This document shows positions 7,966-18,341 of a stretch of DNA of 64,000 nt, one piece after another. The notes beneath the pieces were generated by a model. The model worked only from the letters and a program-made list of their open reading frames with translations. It ran no database searches and was not told the DNA's origin. Source of the DNA: Chryseosolibacter sp040902445. GTDB lineage: Bacteria > Bacteroidota > Bacteroidia > Cytophagales > Cyclobacteriaceae. The DNA lies in assembly GCA_040902445.1 (NCBI GenBank), contig JBBDXJ010000260.1:1-64000 (forward strand). Direction: 5' to 3'. Position numbers and translations under genes: made by a program. Every line of letters begins with the position of its first letter. The stretch's first letter is position 1.

Positions 7966-10644
7966 TTGCATTCACGCTTAACGATATTGTTTATTATCTG
8001 TTGCGGGATCAACCTGGGCCAAAATCTGTTTGGGCAGGCAAGGAGATATTCGTTTCTGCAATTGACCGAAGAGCAGGGGCTATCGCAGAACTTTGTTTAT
8101 GGCATCACAGAGGATGAACGTGGTTTTCTTTGGATTGGAACGGGGGCGGGCCTTTCGCGCTATGATGGTTATGAAATGAAAAATCTTAGAACAAGGGATA
8201 GTTTGAGTGCGGATTTCATAACGGCGGACTTCCGCACTGCATCTGGCAATCTGATGTTTGGCCATAACCAGGGAGGTGTGACACTTTTTGATGGTCTGGG
8301 ATTTCACCCTCTTTTGCCTGATACATTGGGGAGTAAAGTAGTAAGCATTAGCGAGGACTCCAGGAATAATTTTTGGATTGCGACGCAATCAAAGGGTTTT
8401 GTTTTCATTGATAGAAACCTTGATAATACTTTTAACGTTTTTCCGCAGGTCCTCCAGGATCAGGTCATCAATGTAACATTTTCGCGGGATGGAATTTTAT
8501 GGGTTGGTACCGACGAAGGAGTGTTCTTTTTCCGCATGAAGGGAAGTACGCTGACGCCTTTGGAAGCTGAGGTTTTGCCTGCTTATGTAGGCGTGTATTC
8601 AATTGTACCCCATAATTCTGATCCGGAGCTTTCCTTTGTTGGCACGGCATCCAAGGGAATTTATCTTCTGAAACACGATAAAAGACTGGATAAGATCGTT
8701 GTACAACAAAGTTTTCAGCTGCCGGCAGTGTCGAGATATGTAATTCAGGCAATCGCGCAAGATCCCGATGGAGACTTGTGGGTCGGTACCAGGCAGAATG
8801 GCCTTTTACATCTCAATATTGGACAGGATCGGAAATCTATTTTTAAGATTAATTATTTCGGAAAAAAATCAGGGTTTCCCTTCACGTCAGTCAATAAATT
8901 AATTGTGGATCGCCAGGGTCAGGTTTGGGTAGGTACGATGGGAGATGGCTTGGTAAAGATATATAGGGAATTTTTTACCTACTTTCCTTTTGCTGCCAGG
9001 TATGGTGTTGGAGCTGTCAGGTCAATTGCCGAAACAGCTTCTGGTCACCTCGTTGCTACTGATCAGGGACTCTTTGAGATCACTTTAGATCATCAGTCGG
9101 ATGAATATCATGTGGATCTTCTCAGTATGCTGAAAGGTGAATCTATTTTGAGTGTCTATACTGACAGTAAACAGAATACGTGGGTCGGAACCGAAACAAG
9201 AGGGGTCTTTATTTTTCGGGATGGCAGCAAAAATTTTCAACCGGTTTCGATTGATCCGCAAACTGATCCCGTAGAGATCCGCCTTTTTGAAGAGGACAAT
9301 AATGGAAATATCTGGATGTCGGCAAGGGCACTTGGGGTTTATGTTTTGAATCCGGCAAGGAAACTGATCAAACACATCACTACTGCGAATCGTTTTATCC
9401 ATAATGACGTTTATGCCATTAAGGCCGATTCCAAAGGCAATATATGGTTTGGAACCTATAGTGCCGGATTGGCCATGATGAAAAAGGATGGGGAACTTCT
9501 GTTATTTTCCGCGCAGGATTCGCTCAGGGCACGAGATATAAATGATATTGATGAAGACGACGCAGGCAATATCTGGATCGCCACGGAGGGCGAAGGATTT
9601 TTCAAATATTCGGATCAAAAATTTACACAAATAGGCTCGGGTGAAAGCCTGATGTCTCCATTTATAAAAGGCATACAATTCGATCCTACCGGTCGTATTT
9701 GGTACTCCTACCGGAAAGGGCTCGGATATTTTGATCTACAATCGGAAAAAAAGTATCATTTCACAAGGCAGGATGGATTACTGGCAAGTGAAGCATATTC
9801 ATCTTCCATCATAGTAGATTCAAAATTAAATAAATGGTTTTGCAATGACTACGGAGTTACTTTGTTTGAGCACGATACCATTACCGACAACCGTCGGCCG
9901 CTTAAGACTTATCTAACAGGCATCCGGATCTTTTTTAAAGATTTGCCGGCGGATCTGCGGAAGGATAATGAATCGGGCGGGTCCATGGTGGGAGAACTGC
10001 CGCCTCTGGAATTAAGCCATGAAGAAAATCATATAACTTTTGATTTTGCTGCTATTAATCTGAATCGCGCCAGCAAGATATATTACAGGCATTTGTTAGA
10101 AGGTTATGATTTGGAATGGACACCTGCAAAAACTTCAAATGTGGTAACCTATACGAACCTCGATCCGGGCAAGTACGTGTTAAAGGTCCAGGCAACAGAT
10201 GATATAGGGACCTGGGTCGACCCCATCACCGAATATTCTTTTGAAATAACTCCGCCATATTGGAAAGAAACTTGGTTTTATCTATTGCAAATCATAAGTG
10301 TGATCACCTTGTTTACACTTACCTATCTGATTGGAAAAAGAGGGATCGCCAGAAAGCGTTTTGTGCTTCGCTTAATGCTTTTTTCGAGCTTCTTCATTAC
10401 GCTCGAGTATGTCGAAAATTTTATTGATCCGCTGGTCTCAGGATTTTTTGGCGGCGCGCCTGTATTCAGATTTTTTCTTAATTTCCTGCTTGCCCTGATA
10501 TTATTGCCCGTTGAAACAATTATTGCGCATTGGCTAACGCGTGATGAAAAGAAATTGAGAAAAGATGGCGAAAGTATTTCTGAAAAAGTCATGCATCCAG
10601 AAAACGTTTTTGAAGAAGAAAAGATTGAACCCTCACGTGACTAG
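7966..10644 (+). CDS. Two-component-type Reg_prop propeller sensor lacking a kinase domain
   Basis: 892 residues with a signal peptide and many Reg_prop blades (LWIGT, DLWVGT, IWFGT motifs, about residues 30-640). A Y_Y_Y domain follows (about 690-765; YYRHLLEGYDLEWTP, then YTNLDPGKYVLKVQATD). In the family a TM segment then leads to a histidine kinase, LuxR or LytTR output. Here the protein instead has a TM segment (about 770-790), two more hydrophobic segments, and ends in a short charged tail, so no output domain is present. The only sensible start near the signal peptide is TTG at 7966, six bases after the previous stop. It is the last gene of the operon and probably senses or signals through a partner protein. 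Confidence 0.85.
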   Translation: MHSRLTILFIICCGINLGQNLFGQARRYSFLQLTEEQGLSQNFVYGITEDERGFLWIGTGAGLSRYDGYEMKNLRTRDSLSADFITADFRTASGNLMFGHNQGGVTLFDGLGFHPLLPDTLGSKVVSISEDSRNNFWIATQSKGFVFIDRNLDNTFNVFPQVLQDQVINVTFSRDGILWVGTDEGVFFFRMKGSTLTPLEAEVLPAYVGVYSIVPHNSDPELSFVGTASKGIYLLKHDKRLDKIVVQQSFQLPAVSRYVIQAIAQDPDGDLWVGTRQNGLLHLNIGQDRKSIFKINYFGKKSGFPFTSVNKLIVDRQGQVWVGTMGDGLVKIYREFFTYFPFAARYGVGAVRSIAETASGHLVATDQGLFEITLDHQSDEYHVDLLSMLKGESILSVYTDSKQNTWVGTETRGVFIFRDGSKNFQPVSIDPQTDPVEIRLFEEDNNGNIWMSARALGVYVLNPARKLIKHITTANRFIHNDVYAIKADSKGNIWFGTYSAGLAMMKKDGELLLFSAQDSLRARDINDIDEDDAGNIWIATEGEGFFKYSDQKFTQIGSGESLMSPFIKGIQFDPTGRIWYSYRKGLGYFDLQSEKKYHFTRQDGLLASEAYSSSIIVDSKLNKWFCNDYGVTLFEHDTITDNRRPLKTYLTGIRIFFKDLPADLRKDNESGGSMVGELPPLELSHEENHITFDFAAINLNRASKIYYRHLLEGYDLEWTPAKTSNVVTYTNLDPGKYVLKVQATDDIGTWVDPITEYSFEITPPYWKETWFYLLQIISVITLFTLTYLIGKRGIARKRFVLRLMLFSSFFITLEYVENFIDPLVSGFFGGAPVFRFFLNFLLALILLPVETIIAHWLTRDEKKLRKDGESISEKVMHPENVFEEEKIEPSRD

Positions 10645-10876
10645 AGGTTTGGTCGGTGTTGTTATTCCGCCAGGTTATAATGCTGCTTTAATTGATTCGA
10701 CAGGGCAGTCTCAACGAAACATTTTTCCCCAAAATATTATGGCATGAAGTTATCGCCTACCTTTAGCGCGAAATCCATTTATTCCTGATTTGTTATAATC
10801 AATTATTATAATTGTATAATTATGAAGTGTAAGTATATTCGCTGTCAGCAAGGGTGCCGTCTCGTCAATTAGGAGG

Positions 10877-13864
10877 ATGAAAAGAATATTTCTTTATTGC
10901 GCGTTTTTTTTTCTGTTATGTCTTAAGCTCCAGGTGAACGCCCAGGTTTCTGATCCTGCCTTTCTCAGTCATTTGCATAGTCCATGGGTTGATTCTGTAC
11001 TCAATACGCTGTCTCCGGATGAACGTATAGCCCAGCTCATCGCGGTGGCCGCTTATTCCAACCGCGGTCTGGATCACAGAAAGCAGATTCTAAAAATGAT
11101 CCGCGAGCAGAAAGTAGGCGGCCTGATCTTCTTTCAGGGAGGACCGGGAAGACAAGTTTCGCAGATCAATGAGTACCAGGCCGCATCAAAAGTACCTTTG
11201 TTGATCTCGATGGATGCGGAATGGGGACTGGGGATGCGGCTTGACAGCACCATCAGCTATCCCTTTCAAATGACACTCGGTGCTATCCGGGATAATGATC
11301 TGATCTACCAGATGGGTAAGACTGTGGCACAGCAATTAAAGCGCACGGGCGTTCATGTTAATCTTGCACCAGTCGTCGATGTGAATAATAATCCTGACAA
11401 TCCCGTGATCAATTACAGGTCTTTTGGTGAAAACAAGCATCTGGTAGCCGAAAAGGGAATTGCTTTTATGAAGGGAATGCAGGATCAAAACATTCTTACT
11501 ACCGCAAAACATTTTCCCGGTCACGGTGATACCGGAACTGATTCACATTATGCGCTCCCGCTTATCAATCATTCGCGTGAACGTCTGGACTCGCTTGAGT
11601 TGTTCCCCTTCAGGGAGATGATCCAGGCCGGTGTGGGTGGCATCATGGTTGCTCACCTGAATATTCCTGCGCTCGATGCTTCCGGTCGACCGTCGACTTT
11701 GTCTTCCGCAATCATCACTGATCTGTTAAAAAAGGAATTGGGATTCCAGGGTCTCATAGTTACAGATGCCATGAACATGAGAGGGGTTACCGGGAGCAAT
11801 CCTGCGGGCGTTGTTGACAAAGATGCGATTCTTGCAGGCAATGAAATGCTGGAACTTACCGAAGATGTTCCCCGCGCTATTGAGGAGATAAGGAAAGCCA
11901 TCCGACAGGGATTGATCAGCCAAAAGGAAATAGATGCAAAATGTCGGAAGATGCTCGCTGTAAAATATTGGGTGGGTTTGAATAAGTTTTATCCCATTCC
12001 CACTGCCAGCATCGCCAGAGATCTCAAGACTCCTTCGGCCACGCTCCTGAGCAGAAAATTAATGGAAGCTGCTTTGACAGTGCTGAAGAACGATCGCAAT
12101 ATTATTCCCTTGCGTGAGCTGGATACGCTGCGAATTGCCTCTCTTTCGATTGGGGCCAGTCGGCTGACTGCATTCCAGGAAAGCCTCAGTCTCTATGCCG
12201 GTGTAAAACATTTTAATTTGGCAGAGCAGGCGGGGATTGCGGAAATTGAAACATTGCGATCACAGTTAAAATCATTTAACCTGATCATCGGCGGAGTGCA
12301 TGACGGTGGCATAAGGCCTTTAAACAGATTCAATTTTTTCCCGGATGTTCAAAACTTCATCAGCGAGCTGGCGCATGATGGAAATTTGATCGTAGCTATA
12401 TTTAAGAATCCATATGTGCTGGATAAATTAAAAGATATCGGCATGGCTGAGGGCCTGATCATAACTTATGAAGACAACATAAATGCCGAACAACTCGCTG
12501 CACAGCTGATCTTTGGCGGTGTGAGCGCGTCCGGCAGAATGCCCGTAAGCGCAGGAACGTTTTCAGCAGGTGACGGTATTGGCGTACAAGGCGGCATCCG
12601 TTTTGGGTATAGTTTGCCTGAAGATGTAGGGATGGATTCTGAAGTACTGTTCGGTCGCGTCGATTCAATGGTAAATCAGGCGCTGGATGCAAAGGCAATT
12701 CCAGGTTGCCAGATCCTTATAGCCCGGGATAAAAAAGTAGTATTGAATAAGGCCTATGGATTGCACACATACAGCGATACCATTAAGGTTAAAACGACAG
12801 ACCTGTACGACCTGGCATCAATAACAAAAATCTCGACCTCCATGGCCGCGCTGATGAAACTTTTTGATGAAGGCAAATTTAAACTGAATGCTACTCTTGG
12901 AGATCATCTGCCAAAGTTCAAAAGGTCCAACAAGGCCGATCTCACTTTCCGTGAGATCCTTACTCATCAGGCCGGGTTTATTCCATTTATACCATTCCAT
13001 CAAAAAACCTTTCGAAAGAACGGAAGCTATAAATGGGCTACCGTAAAAAAAGATTCATCGGGGCGATTTCCTATAAAACTCAGTGATAAGATGTTTCTGC
13101 ATCGCGATTATCCGGATAAAATTGTGAGAGGAATAAGAAAATCTCCGCTGCGTCCTGAAAAGAAATATGTGTACTCGGATTTTTTTTTCATGCTTGCTCC
13201 ACGTGTAGTGGAGAGTATGATCGAGGGAGATTTCTCTTCCTATCTTCAGGAAAATTTTTATAGTCCGCTCGGTGCTTCGACACTTGTATACAATCCTTTG
13301 AAAAAATATCCGCCAGATGTTATAGTTCCAACTGAGAACGACTTTTTATTCCGTCACAAACCTGTTCATGGCACCGTACACGATGAGAATGCTGCAATGA
13401 TGAAGGGCATATCCGGACATGCGGGTTTGTTTGCGAATGCCAACGACCTGGCTAAGCTCATGCAGATGTATCTGGATATGGGAACTTATGGCGGGAAACG
13501 TTATATCCGTGAAGAAACGTTAAGAGAATTTAGTCATACGCAATTTCCCGAAAATCAAAATCGCCGTGCACTGGGTTTCGACAAACCCAACCTGGAATAC
13601 CGGGGCGTTTACAATAACGCTGCGCAGGGTGCCGGGCCGAACAGCTTCGGCCATACCGGTTTTACGGGAACTTTTGCATGGATGGATCCGGATACGGGCT
13701 TGTTGTATATCTTTCTTTCAAACCGGGTGACTCCCACGAGAGAAAATGCACGCTGGAATCAATTGAACACGCGGACTCAGATCCAGCAGGTTATGTATGA
13801 GGCAATGGAAGCAGAAAGCAGAACGCAAAAAGCAGAACGTAAAAGGCAGAAAGCTGAAAGATAA
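10877..13864 (+). CDS. GH3 beta-N-acetylglucosaminidase fused to a beta-lactamase-like serine hydrolase
   Basis: 995 residues with a signal peptide (1-22). The GH3 N-terminal barrel (about 40-370) carries the NagZ-type signature KHFPGHGDTGTDSH with its Asp-His dyad and the nucleophile in VTDAMNMRG. A degenerate GH3 C-terminal domain follows (about 390-570), then a class C beta-lactamase/serine-hydrolase fold (about 590-970) with S648-I-T-K651, Y766-S-D in place of YxN, and GHTGFTG as the third box. Known relatives act on peptidoglycan fragments, so muropeptide trimming is likely. AGGAGG lies directly against the ATG with no spacer, which is unusual, though Bacteroidota rely little on Shine-Dalgarno pairing. 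The last 17 residues are encoded by a period-7 DNA repeat. Confidence 0.88.
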   Translation: MKRIFLYCAFFFLLCLKLQVNAQVSDPAFLSHLHSPWVDSVLNTLSPDERIAQLIAVAAYSNRGLDHRKQILKMIREQKVGGLIFFQGGPGRQVSQINEYQAASKVPLLISMDAEWGLGMRLDSTISYPFQMTLGAIRDNDLIYQMGKTVAQQLKRTGVHVNLAPVVDVNNNPDNPVINYRSFGENKHLVAEKGIAFMKGMQDQNILTTAKHFPGHGDTGTDSHYALPLINHSRERLDSLELFPFREMIQAGVGGIMVAHLNIPALDASGRPSTLSSAIITDLLKKELGFQGLIVTDAMNMRGVTGSNPAGVVDKDAILAGNEMLELTEDVPRAIEEIRKAIRQGLISQKEIDAKCRKMLAVKYWVGLNKFYPIPTASIARDLKTPSATLLSRKLMEAALTVLKNDRNIIPLRELDTLRIASLSIGASRLTAFQESLSLYAGVKHFNLAEQAGIAEIETLRSQLKSFNLIIGGVHDGGIRPLNRFNFFPDVQNFISELAHDGNLIVAIFKNPYVLDKLKDIGMAEGLIITYEDNINAEQLAAQLIFGGVSASGRMPVSAGTFSAGDGIGVQGGIRFGYSLPEDVGMDSEVLFGRVDSMVNQALDAKAIPGCQILIARDKKVVLNKAYGLHTYSDTIKVKTTDLYDLASITKISTSMAALMKLFDEGKFKLNATLGDHLPKFKRSNKADLTFREILTHQAGFIPFIPFHQKTFRKNGSYKWATVKKDSSGRFPIKLSDKMFLHRDYPDKIVRGIRKSPLRPEKKYVYSDFFFMLAPRVVESMIEGDFSSYLQENFYSPLGASTLVYNPLKKYPPDVIVPTENDFLFRHKPVHGTVHDENAAMMKGISGHAGLFANANDLAKLMQMYLDMGTYGGKRYIREETLREFSHTQFPENQNRRALGFDKPNLEYRGVYNNAAQGAGPNSFGHTGFTGTFAWMDPDTGLLYIFLSNRVTPTRENARWNQLNTRTQIQQVMYEAMEAESRTQKAERKRQKAER
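13810..13858 (+). repeat. Seven degenerate 7-bp repeats forming the end of the GH3 gene
   Basis: Seven consecutive heptads of the type AGCAGAA (variants CGCAAAA, CGTAAAA, GGCAGAA, AGCTGAA) run to the stop codon. The charged low-complexity tail they encode is not part of either enzyme fold. It looks like an extragenic heptad array captured by loss of an earlier stop (inference). The same unit family appears at 60563-60598 and, inverted, at 61904-61938. Confidence 0.75.
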
Positions 13865-14122
13865 TGGTGATGCCTTGCTTGATCCTTCAAAGAGGTTTTG
13901 ATGTATATTCTCTCGGGAAATTATTACGGGCATTTGGTCTTTTCATGTCGGGAAAACGCTGATGTTTTTGATCAAAATCGGTTTTTTGTGGCTCCGCAGG
14001 AATTGAACGCAAGGAAATTTGGCTCCTTTTACCGTAAACAAAAACACCTGCCATTATAACAAAATGACCTTGTATTTACTCTCCATAGTGATTACATTCA
14101 ATAGTACTTAATCCTGACACTG

Positions 14123-16168
14123 ATGAGATGTTTTCACCTGATATTTTTTACACTAGCCATTGCGTTTGCACCTGAATCCCATGCCCAGAAATTCGTCCAT
14201 CCCGGAATCAACCAGACAGCGGATGACCTTGAATACATGCGACAACAGGTGCTCAAGGGTGAACAACCCTGGAAGGATGCCTTTGAAAGACTGAAGGCCG
14301 CAACAGATCTCAACTTTGCCATCAAACCGTTTGCGCACGTAATGCGCGGGCCCTATGGCCGGCCCAACATTGGCGGTGACGATCTGTCTAAGGGCGCGAA
14401 TATGGCTTACAACTGCGCGCTCATGTGGTACATCACTCAGGACAAAGCCTATTCTCAGAAAGCAATCGGGATAATTAACGCATGGTCACCTGTGCTGTGG
14501 GACTTCGATTATAACGATGCCAAGCTGCTTGCGGGCTGGACCGGACATCTTTTTTGCAACGCCGCGGAAATTCTTCGCTATACCAACTCGGGCTGGCAAC
14601 AAAAAGACACCGATAGTTTTACCAATATGTTAATGACGGTATACTATCCGTTAATGCGATTTTATTATCCTCAGGCAAATGGAAACTGGGACGGGGCGAT
14701 CATACACTCTATTCTGGCCATTGCCATTTTCACCGACAACCGCGAAATGTTCAATAACGGCGTCAACCATTTTTTATACGGGGAAGTGAACGGAGGCATT
14801 TTTAAATATATCTATCCCAGCGGACAATGTCAGGAAACCATGCGCGACCAGGCCCACGTTCAACTCGGACTGGGAGAATTTGCCGGGGCTGCGCAGATTG
14901 CCTATACACAGGGCGTAGACCTATTTTCCATCGGCAACAACCGGATCGCACTCGGATATGAGTATACCGCCGGGTTTTTGATTGGCAAAATGCCGCATAG
15001 CTATGGGGTGATTTCCGAACGCGCGAAAAAATTCCGCGATGATTACGAATACGTTTATCGTCACTATACGGCTATGGGTTTGAACTTGCCCAATACCCGC
15101 GTCGCTGCCGACTCGGTCCGCTCCATTGCCACACGCAGCGTATTGACTGCATTTCGCGCACCCGGCGTCATTGTTTCTAAAAGCTCAGGGATACCCGAGC
15201 CGGGGCAAATAGGTTTTCCCGCAGGAGCCAGGGACAAAGCGGGGTATAACGCTCCGAAAGATCCGATCATGGTGGAACCCGGACAATCTCTTCAGGAAGC
15301 GCTGGATGCCACGGCAGGTACCGGGCGGTGGGTCATCGCCAAAAAAGGACTTCATACTTTGCCTTCCACACTCCGGATGCCAAGCAGCGTAACGCTTGCA
15401 GGGGAAGGAACAGGAACTAAACTTTTTCTCGATCCCGCGTCAGGTGTAAGAGACGCAATTGTAAATGCCACTGATGATTTGCACAGTGTAATTATACGCG
15501 ACCTGGTGGTCGAAGGATCCGCGAGGCCGGAACCACCCAGCGATCCCAACTCCGCGCGATCATACCGCAGCAGTGAAAATCGCGGCGGGATCATGTTCCT
15601 TTCGCCAAAGGAAGGACAGATGAAAAATCTGCATCTCACCAATGTTACTGTTCAGAATTGCACTTACAACGGCGTTTTCATAAGCGGTGCGCGTGGAGTA
15701 AGTATTCTAAACTGCGATTTGACAGAAAACGGATCCAGCGTCGTACCCGGTCCGAAACTTCAGCATAACCTTCTTCTTACCCACTGCACAGATATTAATA
15801 TCCTTGACAGCCGGCTAGATACTTCACCTTATGGGAGTGGAGTTGCCTTAAGTCAAAGCATGGATGCCGAGATCAGCAATTGTGAGATCGCCCGCAATGG
15901 ATATTATGGTATTTTGATTCAGGAATGCAGAGATATTCTCATCAAAGGCAATCTGATAGAAGCGAATGATCGCAGTGGCATCATGGCCGAATTCCTTTAT
16001 CGCGGTTCAGAAAATATAAACGTGGCCAACAATATCCTTCAATACAATAATGGCCATGGTGTGGAGACGTACGCGGTCAGGAAAAGTAAATTGCTTGACA
16101 ACATCTATGCTGGAAACAGGGAGGCTCCGGAAAAAATAAGTGACGAAAAATTTATTCTCATGAAATAA
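14123..16168 (+). CDS. Alginate-lyase-like (PF05426) domain fused to a right-handed beta-helix domain
   Basis: 681 residues with a signal peptide (about 1-21, ending SHAQ). Residues 30-340 match the alginate-lyase (alpha/alpha) superfamily pattern, including NWDGAIIHSILAIAIF and QETMRDQAHVQLGLGEFAG, then GVDLF and GYEYTAGF. After a linker (about 340-375), residues 380-681 form a pectate-lyase-like parallel beta-helix with repeated NCDLTENG, NCEIARNGYYGI and NNILQYNNGHGVETY rungs. This suggests a secreted polyuronate lyase with two carbohydrate-active modules. The substrate is not known; alginate-like uronan fits the neighbours. It is probably co-regulated with the heparinase-like genes downstream. 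Confidence 0.83.
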   Translation: MRCFHLIFFTLAIAFAPESHAQKFVHPGINQTADDLEYMRQQVLKGEQPWKDAFERLKAATDLNFAIKPFAHVMRGPYGRPNIGGDDLSKGANMAYNCALMWYITQDKAYSQKAIGIINAWSPVLWDFDYNDAKLLAGWTGHLFCNAAEILRYTNSGWQQKDTDSFTNMLMTVYYPLMRFYYPQANGNWDGAIIHSILAIAIFTDNREMFNNGVNHFLYGEVNGGIFKYIYPSGQCQETMRDQAHVQLGLGEFAGAAQIAYTQGVDLFSIGNNRIALGYEYTAGFLIGKMPHSYGVISERAKKFRDDYEYVYRHYTAMGLNLPNTRVAADSVRSIATRSVLTAFRAPGVIVSKSSGIPEPGQIGFPAGARDKAGYNAPKDPIMVEPGQSLQEALDATAGTGRWVIAKKGLHTLPSTLRMPSSVTLAGEGTGTKLFLDPASGVRDAIVNATDDLHSVIIRDLVVEGSARPEPPSDPNSARSYRSSENRGGIMFLSPKEGQMKNLHLTNVTVQNCTYNGVFISGARGVSILNCDLTENGSSVVPGPKLQHNLLLTHCTDINILDSRLDTSPYGSGVALSQSMDAEISNCEIARNGYYGILIQECRDILIKGNLIEANDRSGIMAEFLYRGSENINVANNILQYNNGHGVETYAVRKSKLLDNIYAGNREAPEKISDEKFILMK

Positions 16169-16236
16169 CAATGGCCGATCGTAGATTTACACGAGGCAAT
16201 TGTTGAAATTATGAATCCAACCAAACTGAACTATTA

Positions 16237-18111
16237 ATGAAAATATTCTTTCTGCTTACCATAGTTGTTTCTGGATTGATCACTATTCATGGCATAGCGC
16301 AGGATCAAAAGGAAGTAGATCTTAAAACCTTGACGGAACATCCGAGGATCCTGCTTCTAAAAGGCGAGGAGGAAACGATTCGCCGGGCAATCTCCGAAAA
16401 TCCGGTTTGGTCCAAAATGCATGAAGCCATTCTCAGGGAATCGGAAAATATCATCGCACTGCCCGTACTTGAACGCATACAGATCGGACGCCGCCTCCTT
16501 GACAAATCCAGGGAATGTATCCGCAGAATATTCTTTCTTTCCTATGCGTCGAGAATGACGGGTGAAGAAAAATATTTCAAACGGGCTGAAAAAGAAATGT
16601 TGACAATTTCCAGCTTCAGCGACTGGAATCCCACACATTTTCTCGATGTCGCCGAAATGACCTTGGGTATGGCAATTGGGTACGATTGGTTGTTTGACAA
16701 ACTTTCCGATGAATCCAAAGTAATTATCAGCGATGCTATTGTAAAAAAAGGACTCGTACCATCGCTCAATATTAAATACAACGGTTGGCTGCAGGCGACT
16801 CATAACTGGAATCAGGTTTGTAATGCTGGCATGGCCTACGGCGCTTTGGCAATTTCATCCGAATATCCCGACATGGCCAAACTGATACTCGACAGGGCTA
16901 TTAATACTATTCCCTTGCCAATGGAAGATTATAAACCCGACGGCGCATATCCAGAGGGTTATACGTACTGGGGGTACGGAACCTCCTTTAACGTAATGTT
17001 CCTGAGCGCCATTGAAAAAGCATTTTCAACTGATTTCGATTTGTCGCAGATACCGGGTTTTCTGGAAACAGCAGCCTTTAGGGAGCATATGGTTGGAGCT
17101 ACTGGGCTTCCCTTTAACTGGGGCGATTGCGGTCCTGCAGGCAGTCTAAACCCGTCGATGTTCTGGTTCGCGAAAAAAAATAGCGACCCGTCTCTGTTGT
17201 GGGTGGAAAAAAATTATTTGCAGGGCGACTTTTCTAAATTTAAGAATGACCGTTTATTGCCTGCCATCATGATCTGGGGTAAAGAAATTTCGCTGGATCA
17301 AGTCGATGAGCCTGATACCAGATTCTGGATTGGACAGGGGCCGAATCCTGTCTGCCTGATGAGGAGCTCCTGGAGCGACCCCAATGCAGTCTATCTCGGT
17401 TTTAAAGCAGGGTCTGCTTCGGTTAACCATGGACATATGGATATCGGGTCGTTTGTCATGGAGTCCGACGGTGTGCGATGGGCCGCGGATTTTGGCATGC
17501 AGGATTACGAGTCACTTGAATCTAAGGGCATCAGGCTTTTCGGCCGTACCCAGGACGCGCAGCGATGGAGTGTTTTTCGATTGAATAATTTTGTTCACAA
17601 CACGCTCACCGTTAATAACCAGCTCCAGCTTGTAAACGGTTCTGCGAGGATAGATCATTACTCCGGCAAACCGGATTTTTCATTTGCAACATCAGATCTG
17701 ACAAGAGTTTACGAAAATCAGCTGGCTGCCCTCAAAAGGGGAGTAGCCCTGGTTGACGGAAAGTATGTTGTTGTGCAGGACGAACTCACCGCACGCGATA
17801 CAACAACCGTTGTGCGCTGGACTATGTTAACCCCCGCAGACGTTACCATCACCGGCAGAAATACCGCGACACTCAAGAAAGATGGCAAGGAACTTTTTCT
17901 TCGGGTTGCGAGCCCGTCCAAAGTAAACCTCAAAACGTGGAGCACACAACCGACAACGGATTACGATGCGCCAAACCCCGGGACAACATTGTTGGGTTTT
18001 GAAGTAAAACTTGCGCCAGGGAAAAGCGCTGTATTTCAGGTTATGCTTCTTCCGCAGGGAACAGAAAAGGATACAAAAACGAAAATTCAGACGCTGGAAA
18101 GTTGGAGGTGA
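16237..18111 (+). CDS. Heparinase II/III family polysaccharide lyase
   Basis: 624 residues with a signal peptide (about 1-22). An (alpha/alpha) toroid fills the N-terminal half (WLQATHNWNQVCNAGMAYGAL, then YWGYGTSFNV). The heparinase II/III C-terminal domain (about 370-600) carries SVNHGHMDIGSFVMESDGVR, the usual conserved His-rich strand. Lyases with this fold cleave uronic-acid polysaccharides, including alginate oligomers (PL15/PL17) and heparinoids (PL12/PL21). The family number cannot be fixed by eye. The gene lies 68 bp after the alginate-lyase-like gene and is followed immediately by a GGTTGCC heptad array. Confidence 0.87.
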   Translation: MKIFFLLTIVVSGLITIHGIAQDQKEVDLKTLTEHPRILLLKGEEETIRRAISENPVWSKMHEAILRESENIIALPVLERIQIGRRLLDKSRECIRRIFFLSYASRMTGEEKYFKRAEKEMLTISSFSDWNPTHFLDVAEMTLGMAIGYDWLFDKLSDESKVIISDAIVKKGLVPSLNIKYNGWLQATHNWNQVCNAGMAYGALAISSEYPDMAKLILDRAINTIPLPMEDYKPDGAYPEGYTYWGYGTSFNVMFLSAIEKAFSTDFDLSQIPGFLETAAFREHMVGATGLPFNWGDCGPAGSLNPSMFWFAKKNSDPSLLWVEKNYLQGDFSKFKNDRLLPAIMIWGKEISLDQVDEPDTRFWIGQGPNPVCLMRSSWSDPNAVYLGFKAGSASVNHGHMDIGSFVMESDGVRWAADFGMQDYESLESKGIRLFGRTQDAQRWSVFRLNNFVHNTLTVNNQLQLVNGSARIDHYSGKPDFSFATSDLTRVYENQLAALKRGVALVDGKYVVVQDELTARDTTTVVRWTMLTPADVTITGRNTATLKKDGKELFLRVASPSKVNLKTWSTQPTTDYDAPNPGTTLLGFEVKLAPGKSAVFQVMLLPQGTEKDTKTKIQTLESWR

Positions 18112-18115
18112 AAAC

Positions 18116-18192
18116 AGTTGCCGGTTGCCGGGTACCAGTTTCCGGTTGCCAGGTACGAGTTCCTGGTCCCGGTTGCCAGTTTCCAGTTGCCG
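18116..18192. repeat. Degenerate GGTTGCC period-7 array directly after a stop codon
   Basis: About ten units of 7 bp related to GGTTGCC, with GGGTACC, AGTTTCC and AGTTCCT variants, begin five bases after the stop of the heparinase-like gene. Related arrays follow the genes ending at 49235 and 51411. No coding function is apparent. Confidence 0.75.
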
Positions 18193-18341
18193 AATAATAC
18201 AGACAATCCCGGACGGATTCAATTTGAATAGCCCAGGTGAAACCTGGGGTGACAATGAGGTCGGCGGAGAAAAGTCAGGCAGGATAGAATTCTATCGTTA
18301 ATACGGATTTTGAATGTGTAGTATTTAAGGAGAATGAACCT

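Noticed and set aside
16357..16803. 148-residue minus-strand frame inside the heparinase-like gene
   Set aside because: It is a shadow of a strongly supported gene and has no protein-family features.
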